DNA of 64,000 bases from Streptomyces toyocaensis (GCF_000725125.1 NZ_JFCB01000016.1:101170-165169); one strand, 5' to 3'. Shown: positions 8,668 to 18,419, numbered from the stretch's first letter. The notes: generated by a model from the letters alone, not told the origin. Translations and numbers: made by a program.

Positions 8668-9657
8668 CTACGCCCGTCCCCTCGACCGCGCCGCACGCGC
8701 GATGGTGACGACCGCCTTCTCCAGCGCGTACTCCGGGTCGTCCCCGCCGCCCTTCACTCCCGCGTCGGCCTCGGCGACCGCGCGCAGCGCCACGGCCACG
8801 CCGTCCGGGGTCCAGCCGCGCATCTGCTGCCGCACGCGGTCGATCTTCCACGGCGGCATGCCCAGCTCGCGGGCCAGATCGGCGGGTCTGCCGCCGCGCG
8901 CCGACGACAGCTTGCCGATCGCCCTGACGCCCTGGGCCAGCGCGCTGGTGATCAGCACCGGGGCCACGCCGGTCGACAGCGACCAGCGCAGGGCTTCGAG
9001 GGCCTCCGCCGCGCGTCCTTCGACCGCACGGTCGGCGACCGTGAAGCTCGACGCCTCGGCCCGCCCGGTGTAGTAGCGGCCGACGACCGCCTCGTCGATG
9101 GTGCCCTCGACGTCCGCGACCAGCTGGGAGACGGCCGACGCCAGCTCGCGCAGGTCGCTGCCGACGGCGTCGACCAGCGCCTGGCACGCCTCCGGTGCGG
9201 CGGACCTGCCGGCGGCCCGGAACTCGCCCCGCACGAAGGCCAGCCGGTCCGCCGGCTTGGTCATCTTCGGGCAGGCCACCTCCCGGGCACCCGCCTTGCG
9301 CGCCGCGTCGAGCAGGCCCTTGCCCTTGGCGCCGCCCGCGTGCAGCAGCACGAGCGTGATCTCCTCGGCGGGTGCCCCGAGGTACGCCTTCACGTCCTTG
9401 ACGGTGTCGGCCGACAGGTCCTGCGCGTTGCGCACGACCACGACCTTGCGCTCCGCGAAGAGCGAGGGGCTGGTCAGCTCGGCGAGGGTGCCGGGCTGGA
9501 GCTGGTCGGGGGTCAGGTCGCGTACGTCCGTGTCGGCGTCGGCGGCCTTGGCGGCGGCCACCACTTCCTGCACGGCGCGGTCGAGCAGCAGCTCCTCCTG
9601 GCCCACGGCGAGCGTCAGGGGGGCGAGGGGGTCGTCGGATCCGGTCTTCCTGGCCAT
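8668..9657 (-). CDS. holA: DNA polymerase III subunit delta
   Basis: 329-aa HolA, the clamp-loader subunit that opens the beta sliding clamp. The N-terminal AAA+-like fold begins with PLTLAVGQEELLLDRAV and includes LFAERKVVVVRNAQDL; the C-terminal helical domain includes SALAQGVRAIGKL. Like other delta subunits it has no Walker A motif. The start MARKTGSDDP at 9655-9657 is preferred over upstream in-frame codons. It stands alone between convergent rpsT and the next minus-strand gene. Confidence 0.93.
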   Translation of the reverse strand: MARKTGSDDPLAPLTLAVGQEELLLDRAVQEVVAAAKAADADTDVRDLTPDQLQPGTLAELTSPSLFAERKVVVVRNAQDLSADTVKDVKAYLGAPAEEITLVLLHAGGAKGKGLLDAARKAGAREVACPKMTKPADRLAFVRGEFRAAGRSAAPEACQALVDAVGSDLRELASAVSQLVADVEGTIDEAVVGRYYTGRAEASSFTVADRAVEGRAAEALEALRWSLSTGVAPVLITSALAQGVRAIGKLSSARGGRPADLARELGMPPWKIDRVRQQMRGWTPDGVAVALRAVAEADAGVKGGGDDPEYALEKAVVTIARAARSRGRA

Positions 9658-9710
9658 CGCGACAAGCATCCCACGGGCCACTGACAACGCCGCCCGCCGC
9701 CGGGCGCCCC

Positions 9711-9965
9711 CTACGGTTCCTCCCGCCACCCCTCCCACCCGGCCACGAACTCGTTCAGCTCTGCGGGGTCCAGCCGCCGCGCCTCGTCGCGCAGGACGAC
9801 GAGCCACTGGGCGTCCTCCGCGTCGTCCTCACCGGCGAGCGCGTCCCGCACCAGCCGGGGCTCCTCGTCCACACCGAACCGTTCCCCGAGGACCTCGGCC
9901 ACCTCTTCCGCGGCCTCGCGGTCGGGCAGCACCAGCACATGTCGCACATCACTCACACGGGCCAT
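9711..9965 (-). CDS. Small acidic hypothetical protein
   Basis: 84-aa protein beginning MARVSDVRHVLVLPDREAAE, with a strongly acidic middle and no membrane segment or metal motif. Its start overlaps the last 17 bases of the arylamine N-acetyltransferase gene, so the two are probably translationally coupled. The alternating hydrophobic and charged pattern suggests a small alpha/beta fold. No family recognised. Confidence 0.7.
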   Translation of the reverse strand: MARVSDVRHVLVLPDREAAEEVAEVLGERFGVDEEPRLVRDALAGEDDAEDAQWLVVLRDEARRLDPAELNEFVAGWEGWREEP

Positions 9966-10833
9966 TGTCCGGCACCGGGGCCAGCCGCTCCCGTCCGGTC
10001 TCCCGCACCGTCGGCACCGTGTCCAGCGCGATCCCGAACCGGTCCCGGTAGAGCGCCAGCACCTCCTCGTCCGTCCCGGTCTCCCGCTCCCGCCGCGTCC
10101 CGTCCGGCGCGGTGACGGTGAACCGCCGGCCGCTGAGCGTGATGCGTCCCCCGTCCCCGGTGATCCGGGAGCACACGAGCGACCGGGTGAAGTGGGAGGC
10201 CGGCGAACTGCTGTGCCACCAGGCCCCGGCCGTGAAGTCGCCGAGCGCCCTCGGCCGCACCTCCAGGCGGTACACCGGCCGTCCGTCCCGGAAGACGTCC
10301 AGATCCGCCGCCTCCACCGTGTCGTGCCCGCCACGCACCCCGGCGGCGTCCTCCCCCGCCTCGACGATCCGGAACGTACCCCCGGGATCCTCCTGCTCCC
10401 CCCGCTCCCCGAAGGCCAGCGGCAGATGGCAGTGCGCGCCGAAACCGACGTCGGCCAGCCGGTCGCCCCCGTCCACCGTCCGTACGCGCAGCGCGAGATG
10501 GTCGTACGGGATGCCGAGCCGGCCCCCGTCCCCGTACACCCGCGCGGCGAGCAGGGTGACGTCGTAGCCGAGCGCGGCGAGCAACGCCCCGAACGCGCCG
10601 TTCAGTTCGTAGCAGAACCCGCCCCGCCGCGCCTCCACCACCTTCTCCAGCAACCGCTTCTCGTCCAGCACGATCTCCTCGCCGAGATGGACGGACAGGT
10701 TCTCGAACGGCACGGTCTCCAGATGCCGCAGGTGCAGCTCGCGCAGCGCGTCCACGGTGGGCCATGCGGGCTGTTCGACACCCAGCCGGCGCAGGTAGGC
10801 GTCGATCGCCGCGGGGTTCATGCGGTCAGTCAT
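9949..10833 (-). CDS. Arylamine N-acetyltransferase
   Basis: 294-aa NAT-family enzyme, which transfers acetyl from acetyl-CoA to arylamines or hydrazines through a Cys-His-Asp triad. The catalytic cysteine sits in RRGGFCYELNGAFGALL (about residue 72), preceded by the NAT block VPFENLSVHLGE. The His and Asp lie in YDHLALRV and the following DVGFG region. The ATG at 10831-10833 has GAGGAC directly upstream; a second ATG at 10821 lacks a ribosome site. Streptomyces NATs can also act in amide synthases of secondary metabolism, but no such cluster is present. Confidence 0.92.
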   Translation of the reverse strand: MTDRMNPAAIDAYLRRLGVEQPAWPTVDALRELHLRHLETVPFENLSVHLGEEIVLDEKRLLEKVVEARRGGFCYELNGAFGALLAALGYDVTLLAARVYGDGGRLGIPYDHLALRVRTVDGGDRLADVGFGAHCHLPLAFGERGEQEDPGGTFRIVEAGEDAAGVRGGHDTVEAADLDVFRDGRPVYRLEVRPRALGDFTAGAWWHSSSPASHFTRSLVCSRITGDGGRITLSGRRFTVTAPDGTRRERETGTDEEVLALYRDRFGIALDTVPTVRETGRERLAPVPDNGPCE

Positions 10834-10875
10834 GTCCTCAGTGTGGCGCCACCCCGCGCTCGCCGCCCCCTGTTC

Positions 10876-12282
10876 TCAGCACCGGTCGCCGTCCGCGGCG
10901 CGGGCGGTGCCCGGAAGCCGGCGTCCCAGGCGGGCGAGCGGGGACACCGCCATGACCACGGGGGACAGCATCATGCCCGCGGCCGTCACGAGGAGGCCGG
11001 TGCGCAGCCCCCACTCCTCCGCCAGGAAGCCGCCTGCCAGCGAACCGAGTGGGGTCATCCCCATGCCGACGAACGTGATCGTCGCGGCCGCGCGGCCCTG
11101 CATCCCGTCCGGAGTGACGGCCTGCCGGACGGCCATGACCGTGACGTTCACCAACTGGCCGCCGCAGCCGAAGACGAACCCGACGGCGAGCAGCGCGGGA
11201 ACCGTCACCGCGGACGAGCCGTCCAGCGCGGGCACACACAGGAACGCGCCGTCGCCGACTGCCGCCGCGCACACGAGCACCGGGCCGTGCCCGAACCGGC
11301 CCGGCAGCCGGGCGGCCAGCAGTGAGCCGAGGAGCGCGCCCGGTCCCGCCGCCGTGAGCGCCAGCCCGACGACGGTGCCGGGCAGGAGCAGCTCCCGTGG
11401 CAGGAAGAGCAGATAGACGGTCATCACGGCGGCGAAGAAGAACTGGAAGGCGGCCGAGGCCAGACACACCGCCCGCAGCGCGCCGTCGCCGGCGACGAAG
11501 CGCAGGCCGTCGTGGATCCGCCGCCAGACGCGAGGGGCGGGTTCCGGGCGCTCGGGGACGGCCGCGTTCCTGCGGATCCTCGACATCACTCCGGTCCTGC
11601 ATCTCTTCGGAAGCGCTCCGGTCCGGCGGATCCCGGGAATCGCCTCCGTCCGGCGGATCCGCCGGATCGACAGGAACGACAGCGCGAAGAACAGCGCGCC
11701 CGCGGCGGCGGCGACCGGCGCCGACAGCAGGGACACCAGCGCGCCGCCGAGAGCGGGGCCGCCGATCTGGGCCGCGGACCGGCTGCCCTCGAGCGCGCTG
11801 TTGCCCCGCACCAGTTGGTCGCGTTCCACCAGTCGCACGAGAGACGCCTGATAGGCCACGTCGAAGAACACGGACAGGGCTCCGACGGCGAAGGCGAGTA
11901 TCAGCAGGGCGGGAAGGCCGAGCAGGCCGAAGAGACCGGCGACGGCGGCGGCGCCCAGGGCCAGGGCCCGGCCGGCATCGGTGAGCACCATCGTGGTGCG
12001 GGTCCGCCACCGATCCACCCACGCGCCGGCGAAGAGCGAGAGCAAAAGGATCGGTGCCTGCCCCACCGCGCGCAGGACACCGAGCTGTCCGGCGTCGGCG
12101 TGGAGGGTCAGGACGGCGAGGAGCGGCAGCACCACCAGCGTCGTGTGCTCACCGAGTTGGGAGGCCGTCTGACCGGTCCACAGCCTGCGGAAGTCGGAGT
12201 TGCGCCAGAGGCTCGGCGGGCCGGCCCGACGGGAGTCGGACACGGCGGGGGAAGGGGAGGAAGCGGAGGAGGCGGACGGCAC
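10876..12282 (-). CDS. MFS transporter (EntS-like, 12 TM)
   Basis: 468-aa integral membrane exporter of the major facilitator superfamily. The motif-A-like segment AGAWVDRWRTRTTMVLTDAGR lies after TM2, and hydrophobic helices recur to the C-terminus. The profile resembles the MFS_3/EntS group of siderophore and drug exporters; the substrate is unknown. The central cytoplasmic loop (about residues 208-245) is unusually basic and repetitive (RIRRTEAIPGIRRTGALP, then more IRR units), and the DNA shows a short repeat (CTCCGTCCGGCGGATC-like). The GTG at 12280-12282 has GAGGGAT upstream. Confidence 0.88.
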   Translation of the reverse strand: MPSASSASSPSPAVSDSRRAGPPSLWRNSDFRRLWTGQTASQLGEHTTLVVLPLLAVLTLHADAGQLGVLRAVGQAPILLLSLFAGAWVDRWRTRTTMVLTDAGRALALGAAAVAGLFGLLGLPALLILAFAVGALSVFFDVAYQASLVRLVERDQLVRGNSALEGSRSAAQIGGPALGGALVSLLSAPVAAAAGALFFALSFLSIRRIRRTEAIPGIRRTGALPKRCRTGVMSRIRRNAAVPERPEPAPRVWRRIHDGLRFVAGDGALRAVCLASAAFQFFFAAVMTVYLLFLPRELLLPGTVVGLALTAAGPGALLGSLLAARLPGRFGHGPVLVCAAAVGDGAFLCVPALDGSSAVTVPALLAVGFVFGCGGQLVNVTVMAVRQAVTPDGMQGRAAATITFVGMGMTPLGSLAGGFLAEEWGLRTGLLVTAAGMMLSPVVMAVSPLARLGRRLPGTARAADGDRC

Positions 12283-12529
12283 GGGGATCCCTCGGGTTGC
12301 CGGCGACGAGGCCCGCCACCGGTCGCACGAAAGGTGCGCCGACGGTCCGGGCAGGGAAAGGCTCGCTGTGCCGCATCATCAAGGGCAGCACGCGATGACG
12401 GGCCGGTCACGGCCCAACGTCAACGCGCGCTCGGAGAACCGGGCATGCCTCAGCTCCTCGTGGGTGAATCGCCGCGCCGAGCCTAACCCCCGGAGGCCCG
12501 GCACGAAAGGCGGCCTGGCCCCGCCCTGC

Positions 12530-15073
12530 TCAGCGCCGCGCCACCCGCAGCTCCCCTCCCCCGTCCTCCCCGGCGGTCACCGCCAGCGCCCCGTCCCGGT
12601 CCGTGCGCAGCACCGTCGCGCCCCCGGCGCGCAGGGCGGCGACCGTACCCGGGGCCGGGTGGCCGTAGGTGTTGTCCTCGCCCGTGCTGATCAGCGCGAG
12701 CCGTGGCGCCGCCCGGCGCAGCAGGTCCGGGTCCTGGTGGGCCGAGCCGTGGTGGGCGACCTTGAGCACGTCCACGCCGGTCAGCCGCCGCGCCGCCGGT
12801 GACCTCGCCAGCGCCCGCTGGGCCGGGGGTTCCAGATCGCCGAGCAGCAGCAGGCGCAGGCCAGCCGTGCGGACCAGCATGGCCACGCTGGCGTCGTTCG
12901 GCCCCTCGGCGGCGAGGTGGACGCCCGGTGGCGGCCACACCACCTCCCAGGAAAGACCGCCCGCGCGCCGCACCTCACCGGCGGCGGCCTGCGTCACCGG
13001 GACGTGCCGGGCTGCGGCGAGTCGCCGTACGAACGCGGCCTGCTCGGCGGGCTCTTCGAGGGTCGTCGCCTGGATGGCGCCCACCTCGCGTCCACGCAGC
13101 ACGCCGGGCAGGCCCGCCACGTGGTCGGCGTGGAAGTGGGTCAGGACGACGAGGGGAACGCGGGTGACGCCCAGGGAGCGCAGGCAGCGGTCCACCAGGG
13201 CCGGGTCGGGTCCGGTGTCGACCACCACGCCGGAGCGCGGGCCCGCCGCCAGCACCACCGCGTCGCCCTGGCCCACGTCGCACATCACCATCCGCCAGCC
13301 GGGCGGCGGCCAGCCCGTGACCACCCGGGTCAGTGGCCGGGGCTGCGCCACCACCAGCACCAGGAGCAGTGCGCAGGCACCGCACCACCAGGGATGTCCC
13401 GGCAAGCGCCGCACCACGAGCAGCACGGCCAGGGTGACGGCGCCGAGCGCCGCCGCTCCGGTCCAGCTGCCGGGCCAGTCCACGCCCGCGCCGGGGAGCG
13501 CGGCACCGGTCCTGGCGACCCGCGCGATCCACTCCGCGGGCCAGCTCGCGCACCAGGCCAGGACGCGGGCCGCCGGCATCGCGACCGGGGCCGTGGCCAG
13601 GGCCAGGAAGCCCAGCACCGTGGCGGGCGCGAGCGCGAACTCGGCGAGCAGATTGCAGGGGATCGCCACGAGGCTCACCCGTGCCGCGAGCACGGCGACC
13701 ACCGGCGCGCACAGTGCCTGCGCGGCACCCGCGGCGGCCAGCGCCTCCGCGAAGCGGGGCGGGACGCCGCGCCGGCGCAGTCCGGCGCTCCAGCGCGGAG
13801 CGAGGGTGAGAAGCGCGCCGGTGGCCAGCACGGAGAGCAGGAAGCCGTAACTGCGGGCCAGCCAGGGGTCGTAGAGCACCAGGAGCAGTACGGCGGTCGC
13901 CAGGGCCGGGATCAGCGATCTGCGGCGGCCGGTGGCGAGTGCGAGCAGGGCGACGGATCCGCAGGCGGCGGCCCGCAGCACGCTGGGGTCGGGCCGGCAC
14001 ACGACGACGAAGGCGAGGGACAGCGCCGCGCCCAGCAGTGCCGTGGCCCGTAGCGGGATGCCGAGGCGGGGCGCGAGGCCCCGGCGCTCGGTGTGCTGCG
14101 CCAGGCCGGGAGGGCCGAGGAGCAGGGCGAGAAGGATGGTGAAGTTGGCGCCCGAGACGGCGAGCGTGTGCGTGAGGTCGGTCTCCCTGAACGCCTCGTC
14201 CAGCTCCGGGCTGATCCGCGCGGTGTCCCCCACGACCAGCCCCGGCAGCAGCGCCCTCGCGTCCGGGGGCAGTTCGTCGGTCGCCTCCCGCAGACCGGCC
14301 CGCAGCCCTCCCGCCAGTCGTTGCGGTCCCGACGGCCCGCCCACGGTCCGCGGCCCCTCCCCGCCCTTCACCCGCAGGACCGCGGCGAACCGGTCACCAC
14401 CCCCGAGGGCCGGGGCGAGCCGTGCCTCCACGCGCAGCCGGGTGGAGGGGAGCAGGCGGAGCCAGGGGGAGCTCCGCCCGCCCGCCGGCGCGGCTCGCCC
14501 GGGCGGGCGGACGTCGACGATCAGCAGCACGGGTGCCCGGGTCGCCCGCACCGCTCGACCGGGTCGCTCCACCCGCCGCACGTCGGCCTCGATCAGCACG
14601 GACGGCGGGGCCATGCGGTTCCCGCTGACCCGGGGCCGGGTGAGCCGGGGGTCGGCGGTGATCTCGATCTCGGCGGTGACCCCGGCGTACTCCCGCGCCA
14701 GCGTGGGGACGGGGCCCCGCCGCAGGTCGGCGCCGTGCAGCCCCGCCGAGCCGGCGGCAGCGGCGACGCAGAGCAGCACGGCGGCGACGGCGTGGGCGGC
14801 GGCGCGTCCCCGTCCCGGCACGCGGCTCGCGGTCACGAGGAGGGCGAGGGCCGTCAGCAGGGAGAGGAGCACGGCGCCCACCACCGGGGCGGGCGGCGCG
14901 TGCAGCGTCAGCGCCGCCGTGGCCCACGCGGCCAGGGCGGGCGGGACCAGCCGGAGGTCCGCCGGCCCCTCCTGCCTCGGGTGCGCGGCGCCGAGCCGCT
15001 TGCCGGACGTCGCGTGGACGGGCCGCCGCGCGGTGGGTGCCGTGGGCGGTGGCGCCGTCGTTTCTGTGCTCAT
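12530..15073 (-). CDS. comEC: ComEC/Rec2-family DNA uptake channel protein
   Basis: 847-aa membrane protein with the ComEC architecture: N-terminal membrane helices, an OB-like soluble segment, the Competence membrane domain (about residues 270-530, containing LTHTLAVSGANFTILLALLL), and a C-terminal metallo-beta-lactamase-like domain with DVGQGDAVVL, VVDTG and the metal motif LTHFHADHVAGLPG. It starts inside the stop of comEA (ATGA at 15070-15073), so the two are coupled. Streptomyces is not known to be naturally competent, so its physiological job is open. Confidence 0.92.
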   Translation of the reverse strand: MSTETTAPPPTAPTARRPVHATSGKRLGAAHPRQEGPADLRLVPPALAAWATAALTLHAPPAPVVGAVLLSLLTALALLVTASRVPGRGRAAAHAVAAVLLCVAAAAGSAGLHGADLRRGPVPTLAREYAGVTAEIEITADPRLTRPRVSGNRMAPPSVLIEADVRRVERPGRAVRATRAPVLLIVDVRPPGRAAPAGGRSSPWLRLLPSTRLRVEARLAPALGGGDRFAAVLRVKGGEGPRTVGGPSGPQRLAGGLRAGLREATDELPPDARALLPGLVVGDTARISPELDEAFRETDLTHTLAVSGANFTILLALLLGPPGLAQHTERRGLAPRLGIPLRATALLGAALSLAFVVVCRPDPSVLRAAACGSVALLALATGRRRSLIPALATAVLLLVLYDPWLARSYGFLLSVLATGALLTLAPRWSAGLRRRGVPPRFAEALAAAGAAQALCAPVVAVLAARVSLVAIPCNLLAEFALAPATVLGFLALATAPVAMPAARVLAWCASWPAEWIARVARTGAALPGAGVDWPGSWTGAAALGAVTLAVLLVVRRLPGHPWWCGACALLLVLVVAQPRPLTRVVTGWPPPGWRMVMCDVGQGDAVVLAAGPRSGVVVDTGPDPALVDRCLRSLGVTRVPLVVLTHFHADHVAGLPGVLRGREVGAIQATTLEEPAEQAAFVRRLAAARHVPVTQAAAGEVRRAGGLSWEVVWPPPGVHLAAEGPNDASVAMLVRTAGLRLLLLGDLEPPAQRALARSPAARRLTGVDVLKVAHHGSAHQDPDLLRRAAPRLALISTGEDNTYGHPAPGTVAALRAGGATVLRTDRDGALAVTAGEDGGGELRVARR

Positions 15074-16440
15074 GGGCGTACGAGGTTCCGCAGATCCGCG
15101 AAGCGGCGGTCGCCGATGCCGTTGACCTCGCGCAGTTCGTCCACCGAGCGGAAACCGCCGTTCCTGGTGCGGTGGTCGACGATGTGCTGGGCCAGGACGG
15201 GGCCGACGCCGGGGAGGGCGTCGAGCTGGTCCAGGGTGGCGGTGTTGAGGGACACCGGCGCGGTGGGACCGGCTCCTGCCGCCGTGCCGGTGCCGCCGCC
15301 GGGTGCCGCCGCGGCCGGTGCCGGACCTCCTACGACCACCTGTTCACCGTCGACGAGGAAACGGGCGCGGTTCAGGGTGTCGGTCCGGGTGCCGGGACGC
15401 ACTCCACCCGCCGCCCGCAGCGCGTCCTCGACGCGTGAACCGGCCGGGAGGCGGTGGATGCCCGGCTCGCGCACCTTGCCGCTGACGTCGACCACGATCC
15501 GCGGGGCCGCCGTGCCCCCGTCCTTCGCCGCGCCGGCCGGCGCGCCCGGTGCGCCGTCCTCCCCGTTCGCCCGCTCCACGGGCGACTGGGCCGCCCGCAC
15601 CACCTCCGGGGCGCTCACCGGCTGTGTCCGGCCCGTCCAGAAGTGCTGGACGGCGAAGCCGAGGACGAGCACGAGCAGCGCCGACAGCGCGACGACGCTG
15701 CGCCGTTCCAGCCCGCAGCGTGCCTGCATCCACAGGGGCAGGCGCTCCCGCACGGCGAGCCCCACCCGCCGGCCCACGGAGGTTTCCGGTTCGCCGCCCG
15801 CGGGAGGCCCCGGTTCCGGCACCCCCGCGGGCGTCCCCGGGTCAACGGACCCCGCGCCGCCGCCGTCCGCCCCTCCCACCCCGGCCGCCGCGGCGGGACG
15901 GGCCCCGCTCACCGGACGCGCCGTGTGGCCGATCCTCACCGCCGGGTCCGCGGCCGCCGCGCGCGGAACGACGGCCGGGCGCCCCGTCGGGAGCGAACGC
16001 GCCACCGGGGCCGGGTCGTTCGCGCCCGTGCGGTACCCGGCCTCGCGGTCGAAGGGAACCCCGCCGCCGACGGGAATCCCGCGGGCACGGTGCGGAGCCG
16101 CCCACCGATGCGCACCGGCCGCCTCCGGACGGTGCACGGCCGCCGACGCATCGGCCCGCCCGCCGCGTCCCGCCCCGTCCAGCGCCCAGCTCGGCACCCG
16201 CCCGGCGCCCCTGGCGCCCGCCCCGGCGGAACCCGGACCCCCGTCGCTCTCGCCGAACAGCGCCTCCGCCCGTCGCCGGAGTTCCTCCGCCGACGCGAGA
16301 CGGTCGCGGGGGCGGTACCCGTGCCGTGCCCGGGAACGGGACCCGCCGGTGCGGCGGTGGCGGACGCGGTGGTCGGACGCGGGGCCACGGCCCGGTCCAC
16401 TGGTCGGGGTCGCTGTGCGTGAGCGTGATCGAAGTGCCAT
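15070..16440 (-). CDS. comEA: ComEA-family helix-hairpin-helix DNA-binding protein
   Basis: About 456 aa. A long Gly/Ala/Pro/Arg-rich, probably disordered N-terminus is followed by one membrane helix (VVALSALLVLVLGFAVQHFW). Then come an SLBB domain (IVVDVSGKVREPGIHRLPAG) and two HhH motifs (VSLNTATLDQLDALPGVGPV ... VNGIGDRRFADL). By family it binds double-stranded DNA at the cell surface and passes it to ComEC. The extracytoplasmic domains are normal; the extended N-terminus is unusual compared with Bacillus ComEA. An in-frame GTG at 16458 is an alternative start. Confidence 0.88.
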   Translation of the reverse strand: MALRSRSRTATPTSGPGRGPASDHRVRHRRTGGSRSRARHGYRPRDRLASAEELRRRAEALFGESDGGPGSAGAGARGAGRVPSWALDGAGRGGRADASAAVHRPEAAGAHRWAAPHRARGIPVGGGVPFDREAGYRTGANDPAPVARSLPTGRPAVVPRAAAADPAVRIGHTARPVSGARPAAAAGVGGADGGGAGSVDPGTPAGVPEPGPPAGGEPETSVGRRVGLAVRERLPLWMQARCGLERRSVVALSALLVLVLGFAVQHFWTGRTQPVSAPEVVRAAQSPVERANGEDGAPGAPAGAAKDGGTAAPRIVVDVSGKVREPGIHRLPAGSRVEDALRAAGGVRPGTRTDTLNRARFLVDGEQVVVGGPAPAAAAPGGGTGTAAGAGPTAPVSLNTATLDQLDALPGVGPVLAQHIVDHRTRNGGFRSVDELREVNGIGDRRFADLRNLVRP

Positions 16441-16557
16441 GCGTCGAGGATCCGGCACCTCGCCGGACCGCGATGATCTTGCCCGATTCCCGGGGACTAC
16501 TCACCGGTTGTGGACAACTCCGTCACCCGTACGAGCGCCGGGCCGCGGACGGGCGCC

Positions 16558-17403
16558 TCACCGGGCCGAGACCACGACCCCCAGCAACCCGGGTCCCGTG
16601 TGCGCCCCGATCACCGCGCCCACCTCGCTGACGTGCAGGTCGGCCAGGCCCGGCAACCGGACCCGCAGCCGCTCCGCGAGCGCCGCCGCGCGCTCGTGGG
16701 CGGCGAGATGGTGGACGGCCACGTCCACCTGCGCGCCACCCGCCCGATCGGCCGCGATCTCCTCCAGACGGGCGATCGCCTTGGACGCGGTGCGCACCTT
16801 CTCCAGCGGTTCGATACGGCCGCCCGCCAGCTGGAGCAGCGGCTTCACCGCGAGCGCCGAGCCGAGCAGGGCCTGCGCGGCGCCGATCCGGCCGCCCCGG
16901 CGGAGATAGTCGAGGGTGTCGACGTAGAAGTAGGCGGACGTGGCCGCCGCCCGCTTCTCCGCGGCCGTGACCGCCTCGTCCACCGTGCCGCCCGCCTCCG
17001 CGGTCTCCGCGGCCGCCAGGGCACAGAAACCGAGCGCCATCGCGATCATCCCGGTGTCCACCACGCGCACCGGCACCGGTGCCTGGCGGGCCGCGACGAC
17101 CGCCGCGTCGTGGGTGCCCGAGAGTTCGGCGGACAGGTGCAGGGAGACGATGCCGCTCGCGCCGGACTCGGCGGCCCTGCGGTAGGTCTCGGCGAAGACC
17201 TCGGGTCCGGGGCGCGACGTCGTGACCGGGCGCCGCTTCTGCAGGGCCTGCGCGAGGGAACGGGTGGAGATCTCCGTGCCCTCCTCCAGCGCGCGGTCGC
17301 CGAGGACCACGGTCAGGGGTACCGCCGTGATGCGGTGCCGCTCCATCGTCCGGGCCGGAAGGTAGGCCGTTGAATCGGTGACGATCGCGACATGGCGGGA
17401 CAT
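16558..17403 (-). CDS. DegV family fatty-acid-binding protein
   Basis: 281-aa soluble protein starting VAIVTDSTAYLPARTMERH, the DegV signature with the Thr/Ser that holds the lipid carboxylate. The second lobe contains SAELSGTHDAAVVAAR and YFYVDTLDYLRRGGRIGAAQ, both typical. DegV/FakB proteins bind fatty acids; in Firmicutes they present them to the kinase FakA. No FakA-like (DAK) gene is in the window. The ATG at 17401-17403 has no obvious Shine-Dalgarno sequence. Confidence 0.92.
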   Translation of the reverse strand: MSRHVAIVTDSTAYLPARTMERHRITAVPLTVVLGDRALEEGTEISTRSLAQALQKRRPVTTSRPGPEVFAETYRRAAESGASGIVSLHLSAELSGTHDAAVVAARQAPVPVRVVDTGMIAMALGFCALAAAETAEAGGTVDEAVTAAEKRAAATSAYFYVDTLDYLRRGGRIGAAQALLGSALAVKPLLQLAGGRIEPLEKVRTASKAIARLEEIAADRAGGAQVDVAVHHLAAHERAAALAERLRVRLPGLADLHVSEVGAVIGAHTGPGLLGVVVSAR

Positions 17404-17486
17404 GAGCTGGAGGTTACCTGGCGTAGTGCCCGTGCGGCAGTCCGGCCCCGCGGGCCGCGTCCGGCCGTGGCGGGATCACACGGTGC

Positions 17487-18233
17487 TCACGTGGTGCTCT
17501 CGGGGCGCGGCTTCTTCTGCCAGGAGTACGTGGGCCGCGGCGCCGGCGGGTCGAGGGCGGCCCGCGCCGGGTCCTGCCCCGCCCTGTGCCCGGAGGCGGG
17601 CTCCTGCGCCTCCGGCCGGGACCGACCGTCCGTCGGGGCGTCGGCGGCGGGAGCCTCGGGCCGGCGCGGCGGCGCGGGCTGCGCCTCCGTGGTGGTCCAG
17701 TGCCGCAGGGCACCGGCCTCCATGTCGATCTGGCCGCTCAGGGAGTCGAGGTCGTCGTCCGCGAAGCGGCGGGCGCGGTCGCGGGCGGCCCAGCGCAGGG
17801 AGTCCGCGGAGCTCGTGATGCGTTCGGTGCGCTCGCGCAGCCCGGGCAGCCGCGCGGCGAGGGTGGCGCGGTCCGGCTCTGACTCCATGCGCCTGAGCTC
17901 GCCGTCCAGTTCACGACCGTGCTCACTGAGCCGCTGGAAGAGCCCGAGGGACTCCTTGAGGGACGCGTCCTCGGCGGCGGTGGCCTCCAGAGCGTCCTGG
18001 GTGGCCCGCATGGAGGTGCGCAGCGTGAGCCGGAGCTGCGCGATCTCACCGGCCGGTCCGGACTGGGCGAAGGCCTTGGCCCTCAGGGTGTGGTCCTCGA
18101 CCGTGCGGCGGGCCTGCGTGATGTGGCGGTCCGCGCTGCGCTTCGCAGCGCCGACGACCTTCACCGTGGCGTAGGCGCCGAGCACCACGAGGAGCACGAA
18201 GAGCAGGGCGACCACTGCGAACACCGCTTCCAC
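17487..18233 (-). CDS. Single-TM protein with helical cytoplasmic region
   Basis: 248-aa hypothetical. The start is GTG 18231-18233 because GGAGGAG lies 7 bases upstream; the open frame continues to 18392 without coding character. Residues about 5-28 form one membrane helix (VFAVVALLFVLLVVLGAYAT). Residues about 35-170 are long charged helices with heptad-like spacing (LRLTLRTSMRATQDALEATA), probably coiled coil. The last 80 residues are Pro/Ala-rich and disordered. No enzymatic motif. It lies between leuS and degV on the same strand. Confidence 0.8.
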   Translation of the reverse strand: MEAVFAVVALLFVLLVVLGAYATVKVVGAAKRSADRHITQARRTVEDHTLRAKAFAQSGPAGEIAQLRLTLRTSMRATQDALEATAAEDASLKESLGLFQRLSEHGRELDGELRRMESEPDRATLAARLPGLRERTERITSSADSLRWAARDRARRFADDDLDSLSGQIDMEAGALRHWTTTEAQPAPPRRPEAPAADAPTDGRSRPEAQEPASGHRAGQDPARAALDPPAPRPTYSWQKKPRPESTT

Positions 18234-18301
18234 GAGGCTCTCCTCCCGGGCCCTTCGGCCTGTCCCGGCACACTCCGTGCCGCTCTTCAACGGTAAACGC
18301 A

Positions 18302-18344
18302 ACGGGCAGGCCGGAAGTTCCTCGAGAACCCCGATCCTGCCCGT
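18302..18344. terminator. Stem-loop between leuS and the TM protein gene
   Basis: ACGGGCAGG at 18302-18310 is perfectly complementary to CCTGCCCGT at 18336-18344, and the loop holds a smaller GTTC/GAAC stem. It lies just past the leuS stop and probably ends that transcript. No T-run. Confidence 0.5.
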
Positions 18345-18419
18345 AGGGGACGACCCCGAGCCCTGGTCCCGGCCCCGGCTGCCCTCGCTCACCTCACGCG
18401 GTCACCTGGCGCGCCCACC

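Noticed and set aside
12283..12529. Possible small gene between comEC and the MFS gene
   Set aside because: Short frames exist on both strands but none has a ribosome site or protein-like composition; probably promoter and terminator DNA.
14093..16909. 938-aa plus-strand frame opposite comEC/comEA
   Set aside because: Antisense shadow with Arg/Pro/Gly low complexity.
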